A DNA stretch of 51,961 bases, taken from positions 1 to 51,961 of the IMG/VR virus record IMGVR_UViG_3300037246_000906; one strand, 5' to 3'. Under the pieces are notes generated by a model that saw only the letters and a program-made list of their open reading frames with translations, had not been told where the DNA came from and searched no databases. The position numbers and the translations under genes were made by a program. The stretch comes from a virus. The first letter of the stretch is position 1; every line of letters begins with the position of its first letter. Below, in pieces: positions 46,515 to 51,961 of this stretch.

Positions 46515-46884
46515 TGATTATTTCCTCCTTGAATATTTTTCTAACCATAACAAGACTAAGTATATCATTATTACTATTAGACATAAAACTGTGTCCCATT
46601 CTGTTATGACCGTGGCTTAACCCTTTGTGATGTAACATTTCATGCATCACTACTTTTCTACTGGTCTTGGAATACTCACCGTCACCGAATCCTATCGCCA
46701 TTTCATTCCTACCTCTACTATAAAGTCCACCATAACCATTCTTTAACTTAATCACTTTAGGTAATTCAATTTCTAAATACTTTGCTATTACATTAGCATC
46801 GTTGATTACCTTTTCCATGAATATTTCTCTAAGTGGTTTATTATTACCTTGTTTAATTAACCTACCGTTACTATCAAACTTCAT
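46507..46884 (-). CDS. SprT/WLM-like mini metalloprotease
   Basis: 125 residues. KVVMHEMLHHKGLSHGHNRM is an HExxHxxGxxH site, the length and position suiting WSS1/SprT-like or short putative metallopeptidases found in viruses. The N-terminal half carries a strand (EIELPKVIKLKNGYGGLY) and a loop with EMAIGFGDGEY. Such proteases may remove protein crosslinked to DNA, which would fit its place beside DNA ligase. The second Gly/His pair (GHSFM) is unusual. Confidence 0.7.
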   Translation of the reverse strand: MKFDSNGRLIKQGNNKPLREIFMEKVINDANVIAKYLEIELPKVIKLKNGYGGLYSRGRNEMAIGFGDGEYSKTSRKVVMHEMLHHKGLSHGHNRMGHSFMSNSNNDILSLVMVRKIFKEEIINV

Positions 46885-47132
46885 TAGTCATCACCCTCAT
46901 AGTTACGTGAGTAATCTATTCCCTGCCCTACACAAAGTTCGGCTTCACTTGGAATTAGTTCGCTAGCCATCTCACCTATGTAGTCACAATACATACATGC
47001 AAATATTGTAATACAGTTTGGTTTTGCTCTGTGACCGTCAACCTTACAATCATGTATTTTTGCCTTGTGACATGAATGAAGTCTTTCTGCTGATCTATCC
47101 TTTTTACAAAACTTACATATCTTTGGTTCCAT
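46884..47132 (-). CDS. Zinc-binding protein
   Basis: 82 residues: KICKFCKKD, HSCHKAKIHDC, NCITIFACMYCDY. Up to seven Cys and four His in about 50 residues, compatible with two zinc sites. TATA box at 47151-47162. Confidence 0.68.
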   Translation of the reverse strand: MEPKICKFCKKDRSAERLHSCHKAKIHDCKVDGHRAKPNCITIFACMYCDYIGEMASELIPSEAELCVGQGIDYSRNYEGDD

Positions 47133-47150
47133 AATATACCCTAGATAATA

Positions 47151-47162
47151 TTACATATAAAC
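47151..47162 (-). promoter_or_regulatory. GTTTATATGTAA promoter
   Basis: The minus strand reads GTTTATATGTAA about 24 bases before the ATG at 47132, overlapping the stop codon of the preceding gene. A TATCTAGGGTATA string follows. Confidence 0.55.
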
Positions 47163-47345
47163 GTTTGGATCAACAGAAACATACCCTTTAGGCATCTTTT
47201 TCCCTTTAGCCAAGTCTCCACACATTAAAACACTATTACTTTTTCCCTCACTTTGTCTATATCCAATAATGTAATCACAAAACTTTGCTCGCTTTCCAAC
47301 CAGTTTAATCAAATGCCACTTATCGTGTTTTCTACTACATGCCAT
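47151..47345 (-). CDS. Small Cys/His protein, unknown
   Basis: 64 residues from ATG 47345 (an ATG at 47354 is also in frame). MACSRKHDKWHLIKL, KFCDYII and LMCGDL contain scattered possible ligands. Overlaps the preceding gene by 11 bases. Confidence 0.55.
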   Translation of the reverse strand: MACSRKHDKWHLIKLVGKRAKFCDYIIGYRQSEGKSNSVLMCGDLAKGKKMPKGYVSVDPNVYM

Positions 47346-47475
47346 ATCTTGCATTCTTCTCCAATTCTTTTACCTCGATAAACACTTTATCCCAATCAAT
47401 GATCTCACCATTTTTCTCGGCTTTGTTATTTCTATGAATTAAATCCCTGCTTTTCTTAGTACTAATACTTACCAT
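47335..47475 (-). CDS. Small helical protein, unknown
   Basis: 46 residues from ATG 47475. Basic (ISTKKSRDLIHRNNKAEKNG) then acidic (WDKVFIEVKELEKNA). Longer in-frame starts would run into the zinc protein before it. Confidence 0.5.
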   Translation of the reverse strand: MVSISTKKSRDLIHRNNKAEKNGEIIDWDKVFIEVKELEKNARYGM

Positions 47476-47587
47476 GTTTACTCTCCAACCTTGTTTTAAA
47501 CTCTTCCTCACATGCAATACAACAATATGGTGGATCTATAAATTCTACCGCTCCACATAGATGCTGACAGTTTCTACAATTCATCAT
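47462..47587 (-). CDS. Zinc-ribbon microprotein
   Basis: 41 residues: NCRNCQHLCGAV and YCCIACEEEF, a ribbon with extra Cys. Starts by TAATG at the stop of the coiled-coil gene. Confidence 0.65.
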   Translation of the reverse strand: MMNCRNCQHLCGAVEFIDPPYCCIACEEEFKTRLESKHGKY

Positions 47588-48033
47588 TATAGTAAAGCCT
47601 CCAATTTTCTTATTTCTTTGTAGTTCTTTTTAATCTTCTTTTCGTATGTAGTCTTACGTGTAGTTAATCCTTTAAGTTTACTATCTGCACGTTTAATGTT
47701 TGCGTTAAGTCGTTCTATATCCTTTTGGAACTTTGCCAGTTTGATTTGGGCTTTAGTTAATATCGGCTTTAATGCTTCACGCTCCTCTTTTCGTATTGCT
47801 CTATCGGTTAGTACTACCTCTTGGCGTCCCCTAGCTCTTCTTACAAGTTTTAAACACCATGCTTTAGCGTCTTTCTTTTTTCTAAATAATCTAGACTTTG
47901 TCGAAGTCCACCTTCCCCAGTTGTTTTGGGACTTGTATTTGTAAACCACACCAAGATAATAATTATTACTATCTCTATCAAGTGTCCATCTATACTGGTT
48001 ATTATTCAAGTCTTCAAAGTATTTGTATCTCAT
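47587..48033 (-). CDS. Basic coiled-coil protein
   Basis: 148 residues. An aromatic beta-like N-terminus (NNQYRWTLDRDSNNYYLGVV; NWGRWTSTKSRLF) resembles AP2-type or small DNA-binding strand folds, followed by a long basic coiled coil (ALKPILTKAQIKLAKFQKDI; KKIKKNYKEIRKLEALL). DNA binding is plausible. Behind a GATTTATATAACG promoter. Confidence 0.68.
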   Translation of the reverse strand: MRYKYFEDLNNNQYRWTLDRDSNNYYLGVVYKYKSQNNWGRWTSTKSRLFRKKKDAKAWCLKLVRRARGRQEVVLTDRAIRKEEREALKPILTKAQIKLAKFQKDIERLNANIKRADSKLKGLTTRKTTYEKKIKKNYKEIRKLEALL

Positions 48034-48052
48034 ACAATACTATTATACTGTA

Positions 48053-48065
48053 CGTTATATAAATC
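48053..48065 (-). promoter_or_regulatory. GATTTATATAACG promoter
   Basis: Same 13 bases as at 40935-40947, here about 26 bases before the ATG at 48033. A T-rich terminator (AACTTTTTTGT, 48080-48090) precedes it. Confidence 0.65.
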
Positions 48066-48092
48066 TTCTTCAACTATTTTTACAAAAAAGTT

Positions 48093-48467
48093 TTACAGAC
48101 AGAGTTTTGTAATTTTTATTGCAAGTGATGGTCTTTCATGCCAAGCATAATTATCTATAAACAATTTTACCAAGTCCTCACAATCATCTTCATTCGCAAT
48201 CGTGTTAATTGATTTTGTTATACTATCATTATCGGGATGTGTAGTTCCGTCCTCTTGTGTTACCTCGTCAGCAATTTCGTCTAATAGGTCTTGTGGGTAT
48301 TCATTACCATTAATCTTTTCTATCACAGTTATCTGTGTTCCATTCTCCGATTCAACGTTAGAAGTTAAAGTCATACCAACCACTATACCAATTACAACTA
48401 TTGCTATTAAAACAAAGAACGGATGACTCTTAATACTCTTGAAAATTGTATCATCATCTAGTGGCAT
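48093..48467 (-). CDS. Membrane-anchored protein
   Basis: 124 residues. One N-terminal helix (PFFVLIAIVVIGIVVGMTLT) then an acidic outer domain (LLDEIADEVTQEDGTTHPDN) with a short strand start (NGTQITVIEK) and a helix (EDLVKLFIDNYAWHE). Two Cys (DDCED, TKLCL). Promoter box at 48487-48499. Confidence 0.68.
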   Translation of the reverse strand: MPLDDDTIFKSIKSHPFFVLIAIVVIGIVVGMTLTSNVESENGTQITVIEKINGNEYPQDLLDEIADEVTQEDGTTHPDNDSITKSINTIANEDDCEDLVKLFIDNYAWHERPSLAIKITKLCL

Positions 48468-48498
48468 TTAGATTTCGCTGGTATAACCGTAATATAAA

Positions 48499-48831
48499 CT
48501 ATCGCTTTATCTTCTGTCCACAACATGGGCAGATATTATCTATATCGGTATCAAATTTATAACTACCATTTCCATACCCACCAATCCTATCATCAAATTC
48601 AGGCTTTGTCTTATTCTTACGATAATAGAACTGATAAATCATAGTTACCACACTTACAAAAGTTCCTAGTAAGAATGTAATTAATGGGTTTTCCAATACG
48701 TCTGGAACTACTATTACTGTATAAATTACCAAGGCTAAGAAAACGCTTATTGTTGCTACTGTTATGAAATTTCTAACTGTTATCTTTCTCAGGCATTTAT
48801 CGCAATTGGTTAATTCCTTCTTATCTCCCAT
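48499..48831 (-). CDS. Membrane protein with split zinc ribbon
   Basis: 110 residues. NCDKCLRKI near the start and NICPCCGQKI at the end bracket two membrane helices (FITVATISVFLALVIYTVIV; ITFLLGTFVSVVTMIYQFYY). Both ends are then cytoplasmic and could form one four-Cys site. An unusual arrangement. Promoter box GATTTATTAGACC at 48850-48862. Confidence 0.7.
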   Translation of the reverse strand: MGDKKELTNCDKCLRKITVRNFITVATISVFLALVIYTVIVVPDVLENPLITFLLGTFVSVVTMIYQFYYRKNKTKPEFDDRIGGYGNGSYKFDTDIDNICPCCGQKIKR

Positions 48832-48868
48832 GCGTTATTAAGTGGATCTGGTCTAATAAATCTTTTAT

Positions 48869-49135
48869 TTAACAGTTAGTTAATCCCATTTCTATACATT
48901 GTCTTTTCATTTCGCTTTGGAATTCATTAAGTACTATTTCGGTTTCACCTACATAATCTTCAGGTTCGGCTATTTCGTGATATATCTCTTGTGTTGTTTG
49001 CATTGGTGGAATATCTGCATGTTCCACAATTAATGGTGCTTGTAATTCCTGTGTTTCCTCTTCTTCTGGGAAGAAATACATTGTTGCTATTGGTGCTACA
49101 ACTGCTACTATTATGATAAATGTAAAGAAATTCAT
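48869..49135 (-). CDS. Membrane-anchored acidic protein
   Basis: 88 residues from ATG 49135, chosen because it overlaps the previous stop as ATGA (an ATG at 49147 is also in frame). NFFTFIIIVAVVAPIATMYF is a membrane helix, followed by an acidic Pro-containing stalk (PEEEETQELQAPLIVEHADI) and a short helix with CIEMGLTNC. No family recognised. Confidence 0.62.
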   Translation of the reverse strand: MNFFTFIIIVAVVAPIATMYFFPEEEETQELQAPLIVEHADIPPMQTTQEIYHEIAEPEDYVGETEIVLNEFQSEMKRQCIEMGLTNC

Positions 49136-49452
49136 TCTACGTGACATGCCTCACATGTTTTGCGATCATCGTCTATCCATACGTCTTTATGTTTCAATGA
49201 CCTCCCACAACATTGGCAGTTTATAACTGTTTGCAATTGCTTATAGGAGTATTGTTTGTAATCTTCCCATTCCTCTGGTGTTATTATTAGTTTAGGTTTA
49301 TCCTCTTCCCTCATCTTGATTGGTGGACATTTATCATGTCTTATTCCCTCACCCTTTTTCCATAATACAGGATCGCCTTCTGGTATTGTATCTTGGCATA
49401 CACCACACTTACTATTTGCGTATTTACTTTTTATCTTTACCCATTCACTCAA
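49132..49452 (-). CDS. Double zinc-ribbon protein
   Basis: 106 residues, TTG start with TTGA overlap. SKCGVCQDTIPEG with RHDKCPPIK resembles the PARP-like or ATP-dependent-helicase end C..C..H..C ribbon. A second unit has NCQCCGRSLKHKD and TCEACHVE. Related layouts occur in small host-nuclease-like zinc proteins, but no family can be named. Confidence 0.65.
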   Translation of the reverse strand: MSEWVKIKSKYANSKCGVCQDTIPEGDPVLWKKGEGIRHDKCPPIKMREEDKPKLIITPEEWEDYKQYSYKQLQTVINCQCCGRSLKHKDVWIDDDRKTCEACHVE

Positions 49453-49541
49453 TCTTTACCACCATGTTTTTGGCATAACCAAACACCTTGATCACTACTT
49501 ATTAGTTTACCACAAAACTGGCATTTTGGTTTTAATCCCAT
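49449..49541 (-). CDS. Tiny zinc-binding protein
   Basis: 30 residues: KCQFCGKLISS and LCQKHGGKD, a CxxC/CxxH site. Coupled by TAATG before and TTGA after. Confidence 0.65.
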   Translation of the reverse strand: MGLKPKCQFCGKLISSDQGVWLCQKHGGKD

Positions 49542-49753
49542 TATGGTCTTACGCCATCACATCTAGTACATTTCTGTGGTTTCTCATAACCATTTTTCAT
49601 TAAATAATCATGTCTTCTTTGCATTTCATCATTACACCATTCTGTCGCAGGACTATTTCCCCAAGACTTACTTTCGTTCATACGTCTATATGTTGCATCA
49701 ATAATATCTTCATTAATAGTCCCACACTTTAAACAGTTCCAAATATCTGTCAT
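49541..49753 (-). CDS. Zinc-ribbon protein
   Basis: 70 residues from ATG 49753 (ATGA overlap). WNCLKCGTINEDI and KCTRCDGVRP bracket a helix (DEMQRRHDYLMKNG). RanBP2-like first knuckle (W.C..C...N). Confidence 0.7.
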   Translation of the reverse strand: MTDIWNCLKCGTINEDIIDATYRRMNESKSWGNSPATEWCNDEMQRRHDYLMKNGYEKPQKCTRCDGVRP

Positions 49754-49968
49754 ATTTTCTCCCACCTTGTTCTAGCATACTCGCCTGCACATTCCATATT
49801 GCATACTTTACGAATTTCGTCTTTACAATAAAATCCTCTACCACATACCTCACATGTCCTAATATCGTTTGTTTCTTTTTCAAAATGTTCTATTGGTTGG
49901 TTTCCATGTAATAAACACGTTCCATCTTCCAGCATATCCTCGCCAGTTTCCTTGCAATAATAACTCAA
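49750..49968 (-). CDS. Zinc-binding protein
   Basis: 72 residues, TTG start with TTGA overlap. YCKETGEDM, TCEVCGRGFYCKDEIRKVC. The second half looks like a FLYWCH or MYND-like CxxC...C...C set. Confidence 0.65.
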   Translation of the reverse strand: MSYYCKETGEDMLEDGTCLLHGNQPIEHFEKETNDIRTCEVCGRGFYCKDEIRKVCNMECAGEYARTRWEKI

Positions 49969-50099
49969 TTATATCTATCCTCGTGTCTATTATAATCTTT
50001 TAAACACTCGTAATGATCTTCAATTGTATTCTTATTCATTGGTTTACCACACACTTTACACGCATCTACATAATTGTATAATACTTGGGATAAATTCAA
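49965..50099 (-). CDS. Zinc-binding microprotein
   Basis: 44 residues, TTG start with TTGA overlap on both ends. ACKVCGKPMNKN, then HYECLKDYNRHED, a CxxC/H-x2-C or C2HC site. Confidence 0.6.
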   Translation of the reverse strand: MNLSQVLYNYVDACKVCGKPMNKNTIEDHYECLKDYNRHEDRYN

Positions 50100-50230
50100 A
50101 TTACTCTATCACTATCCGTTCTAAATACTTCATAATCTTTCACTTGATCGTGGCATATGGTACAATATAAACCATTGGATAGGTTGATTGCTATTGCGCC
50201 TTCGGGATGTATCTTACAGCTTTTTACCAT
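50096..50230 (-). CDS. Zinc-binding microprotein
   Basis: 44 residues: SCKIHPEG, a strand (AIAINLSNGLY), CTICHDQVK. A CxxH/CxxC site. Ends by TTGA. Confidence 0.62.
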   Translation of the reverse strand: MVKSCKIHPEGAIAINLSNGLYCTICHDQVKDYEVFRTDSDRVI

Positions 50231-50429
50231 GTCTACTTTTCTTGTATGGAGTCATCCCAAATAAATGTATGTATAACCATTCTCTACATTTCGGACACAT
50301 TTTTTCCATTACGTGTATGTTTGTAGGAACCGTACCAATTGGTTCTAATTCCCAACTAGGATGAAACACAACTGGCTTTAACGCATAAAACTGTTTAAAT
50401 TCTAAATCGTGCATTTCACACTTAGTCAT
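50214..50429 (-). CDS. Zinc-binding small protein
   Basis: 71 residues from ATG 50429 (a TTG two codons earlier is possible). KCEMHDLEF and MCPKCREWL bracket a strand part (ALKPVVFHPSWELEPIG). Basic end (PYKKSRHGKKL). Confidence 0.6.
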   Translation of the reverse strand: MTKCEMHDLEFKQFYALKPVVFHPSWELEPIGTVPTNIHVMEKMCPKCREWLYIHLFGMTPYKKSRHGKKL

Positions 50430-50526
50430 CGCCAAACATCTCCAATGATTTTCTTTCTATACATACAGGATGACCACATATTTCGCTTTCCTTTGCCTCG
50501 TTATCACAATATTTACACTTTACCAT
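50422..50526 (-). CDS. Tiny zinc-binding protein
   Basis: 34 residues: KCKYCDNEAK, EICGHPVCIE, a CxxC/CxxxxC site with His. Overlaps both neighbours by 7-8 bases. Confidence 0.6.
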   Translation of the reverse strand: MVKCKYCDNEAKESEICGHPVCIERKSLEMFGDD

Positions 50527-51098
50527 TTTTCATACATCTTATCGTATAACTTGTGACTGTTCACTAAACGTTTAATCATTTTAACTGTGTGTGGTGTTTC
50601 TGGGAAGTCACGTATGTATAATGCACATCCCAAGTCCATTAATCTGTTTTTCAATTTTTTAGTATGTGGTCTACTCTCACCTCTAAATCTTATAGTCCAT
50701 TTTGTTGGTTTCTTAAATCCATTTTTCATATCATCCAAGTCTAATGGTGCACTTACCTGTGGAAAGTATTTATCGGAATATAACTCAGGTATCATACCAC
50801 AACTTCGTTTAACAAATGCATCACATTCGTAACATAACATAATATATGGTGTATCAACAAATCCACCACTCATAAATCCAAATGGTAAACTACTAAACGA
50901 TCTTGTTGCTTTTTTCTTCTTACTCATTGGGAAACCCTCTATTGCTCTTTCGGCACATCCCTCTTGGAGTTTCTTCAAGTTCTTTCTACACTTTACACAG
51001 CGTGGATTCTCTTGGTGGTTAATTAGAATATCTGCTATTACCTTACTAGCCTTTTGGAATGCTGGATACATTGATTTAGGTTGACCTCGTTTAGTCAT
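50520..51098 (-). CDS. Zinc-binding protein, unknown
   Basis: 192 residues. Basic N-terminal helix (AFQKASKVIADILINHQENP), RCVKCRKNLKKLQEGCAERA, then MLCYECDAFVKRSCG as zinc ligands. The C-terminal 70 residues (KWTIRFRGESRPHTKKLKNR) look like a small alpha/beta domain. No family recognised. Confidence 0.68.
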   Translation of the reverse strand: MTKRGQPKSMYPAFQKASKVIADILINHQENPRCVKCRKNLKKLQEGCAERAIEGFPMSKKKKATRSFSSLPFGFMSGGFVDTPYIMLCYECDAFVKRSCGMIPELYSDKYFPQVSAPLDLDDMKNGFKKPTKWTIRFRGESRPHTKKLKNRLMDLGCALYIRDFPETPHTVKMIKRLVNSHKLYDKMYEKW

Positions 51099-51345
51099 CT
51101 GCTAACAACCTCTCTTCATCTTCTTTCTTTGCATTTGCTACAAATTCTATTTCGTCTACTTGGTGTTTTTCATGTATCTGTTTTGATTCTTTGCCAGTTA
51201 CTCTATATGCTAACCAATTATGTAATATGAAAATACAGTCATCGCATACGTCTTTTTTAAATGGAATCTCTTTATCGAATATGATTAAGTTTTCGTGATT
51301 AGTGGTTTCACCCTTACATTTATCGCAGTTGTGTTTAGTAGACAT
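51091..51345 (-). CDS. Zinc-ribbon protein
   Basis: 84 residues from ATG 51345, which has GGAG spaced 7 bases upstream (the ATG at 51351 is closer to it). NCDKCKGETTNH and VCDDCIFIL form the ribbon. A charged helix ends the protein. Confidence 0.65.
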   Translation of the reverse strand: MSTKHNCDKCKGETTNHENLIIFDKEIPFKKDVCDDCIFILHNWLAYRVTGKESKQIHEKHQVDEIEFVANAKKEDEERLLADD

Positions 51346-51580
51346 CGCCATTCTCCTTTATTTTTTTATCCTCGTATTTGGCTACTTTCCTCCTATATAA
51401 TTCTTGCTTGCAACATTCAATCACGCCAAATATGTCATTATACGTTTGGTATGATTCGCCATGTTCCTCCAAATACATTTGAAATGACATTGTTAGCATA
51501 TAGTTTAATTCGCCTGCGTTACGTGGACATATTGGACTTTGTGCCAATTCCTTTCTCTGATAATCTTTGATATAAGGCAT
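51335..51580 (-). CDS. DUF6899-like phage protein
   Basis: 81 residues. MPYIKDYQRKEL, then GELNYMLTMSFQMYLEEHGE, TYNDIFGVIECCKQELYRRK, and YEDKKIKENGDVY closely follow a short family widespread in phages and prophages (MPYI..., ELNY, GV.E..K.E.YRR, YED.K...NGDVY). Function unknown. Confidence 0.78.
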   Translation of the reverse strand: MPYIKDYQRKELAQSPICPRNAGELNYMLTMSFQMYLEEHGESYQTYNDIFGVIECCKQELYRRKVAKYEDKKIKENGDVY

Positions 51581-51657
51581 TATTGACCACTCCTTTTTAA
51601 TATTGATTTAAGCCAAGCATCGTATTCCTTTCTAGGTATTTTAATTTGTTTCCACAT
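51580..51657 (-). CDS. Tiny unknown peptide
   Basis: 25 residues, basic (WKQIKIPRKEYDAWLKSILK). Its stop overlaps the next ATG as TAATG, and AAAAAGGAGTGG near its end supplies the next ribosome-binding site. It may be a real small gene or a leader. Confidence 0.45.
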   Translation of the reverse strand: MWKQIKIPRKEYDAWLKSILKRSGQ

Positions 51658-51658
51658 A

Positions 51659-51841
51659 TTATGGAACTCCCATAAATGGTTTTATCGCATACCCAAGAGC
51701 AAATGTAATAGCAAATAAACTAATTCCAACCATTATCAAAGTCTTATAGTTGAATATCGGATTTCGTCTTCTACCTTGTTTAGCCTCTTCGCGTTTAAGT
51801 TTCTTTTCATCCTTATCCCATTTTTTACTATGACTAGACAA
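51659..51841 (-). CDS. Single-pass membrane protein
   Basis: 60 residues, TTG start. A basic N-terminus (KKWDKDEKKLKREEAKQGRR) and a membrane helix (IMVGISLFAITFALGYAIKP). Start is set by a TATA box 21-33 bases upstream. No family recognised. Confidence 0.55.
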   Translation of the reverse strand: MSSHSKKWDKDEKKLKREEAKQGRRRNPIFNYKTLIMVGISLFAITFALGYAIKPFMGVP

Positions 51842-51861
51842 TTAACTTACGCGTGACCACG

Positions 51862-51874
51862 CCTTATATAAACC
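51862..51874 (-). promoter_or_regulatory. GTTTATATAAGG promoter
   Basis: The minus strand reads GGTTTATATAAGG about 27 bases before the TTG at 51841, overlapping the stop of the next gene upstream. Confidence 0.6.
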
Positions 51875-51961
51875 AATGTTTTATTCTATATCTTAGTGGA
51901 ATTATGATATCACACATTAGACATACAAAATCGTTACAACCATTTTTAACATGAATAACTA
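51864..51961 (-). CDS. C-terminal end of a Cys-containing gene running off the right edge
   Basis: An open frame from the edge to TAA at 51864 encodes about 31 residues, including GCNDFVCLMCDIIIPLRYR. The CxxxxC/C spacing is like the other zinc proteins here. Only the end is visible, so this is tentative. Confidence 0.4.
   Translation of the reverse strand, partial: VIHVKNGCNDFVCLMCDIIIPLRYRIKHWFI

Overview
This AT-rich window (roughly one third G+C by eye) looks like part of the genome of a head-tail virus (Caudoviricetes-like) of an archaeon. An ammonia-oxidising Nitrososphaerota (Nitrosopumilus-like) host is the best guess, but it is inferred. Archaeal features are TATA-box promoters about 25-40 bases before start codons, many nearly leaderless starts, poly-T terminators, an archaeal-type NMN adenylyltransferase, a winged-helix protein of the archaeal HTH_45 type, a tRNase Z and a matrixin-like protease. 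Tailed-virus features are an HK97-type portal, a U35-type prohead protease domain, and several tail-fibre or baseplate-like proteins. No polymerase, terminase or finished capsid gene is visible, so the window is only part of the genome. Every protein gene runs on the minus strand, so transcription goes from high to low coordinates. The only plus-strand gene I can support is a structured RNA at 39226-39453.

Layout in transcription order. (1) 51.9-31 kb: dense accessory and DNA/RNA-metabolism region of short genes joined by ATGA, TTGA and TAATG stop/start overlaps. Recognisable products are an ATP-dependent DNA ligase, a Nudix hydrolase, tRNase Z, an orphan beta-class DNA methyltransferase, a MazG-like protein, a ParB-like protein, an RNase H-like protein, a DUF4406-like protein and a mini metalloprotease. 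About forty genes of the window encode CxxC or C2H2 zinc-binding microproteins or zinc-tipped proteins, and most of them lie here. (2) 31-27.5 kb: two winged-helix proteins, a SLOG-like protein, NMN adenylyltransferase, a calcineurin-like phosphoesterase and a small HExxH protein. (3) 27.5-25.4 kb: two small membrane proteins, an unknown protein and a matrixin-like metalloprotease, which could be an exit or entry cassette acting on an S-layer. (4) 25.5-9 kb: tail-fibre and baseplate-like genes and a giant 3897-residue repeat protein. (5) 9 kb to the left edge: portal with a roughly 900-residue disordered tail, a zinc protein, and a very long protein carrying the prohead protease domain that runs off the edge.

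Two promoter styles separate the halves. Several genes below about 32 kb have ATGC directly before a TTATA-type box (ATGCTTATATA). Genes in the right half mostly have GTTTATATA or GATTTATATAACG. This fits late versus early transcription, but that is inference. The most unusual items are the structured RNA, the giant protein with nested 20- and 10-residue periods, the portal's disordered extension, the zinc-microprotein array, and the combination of NAD-related genes (NMNAT, SLOG, Nudix).
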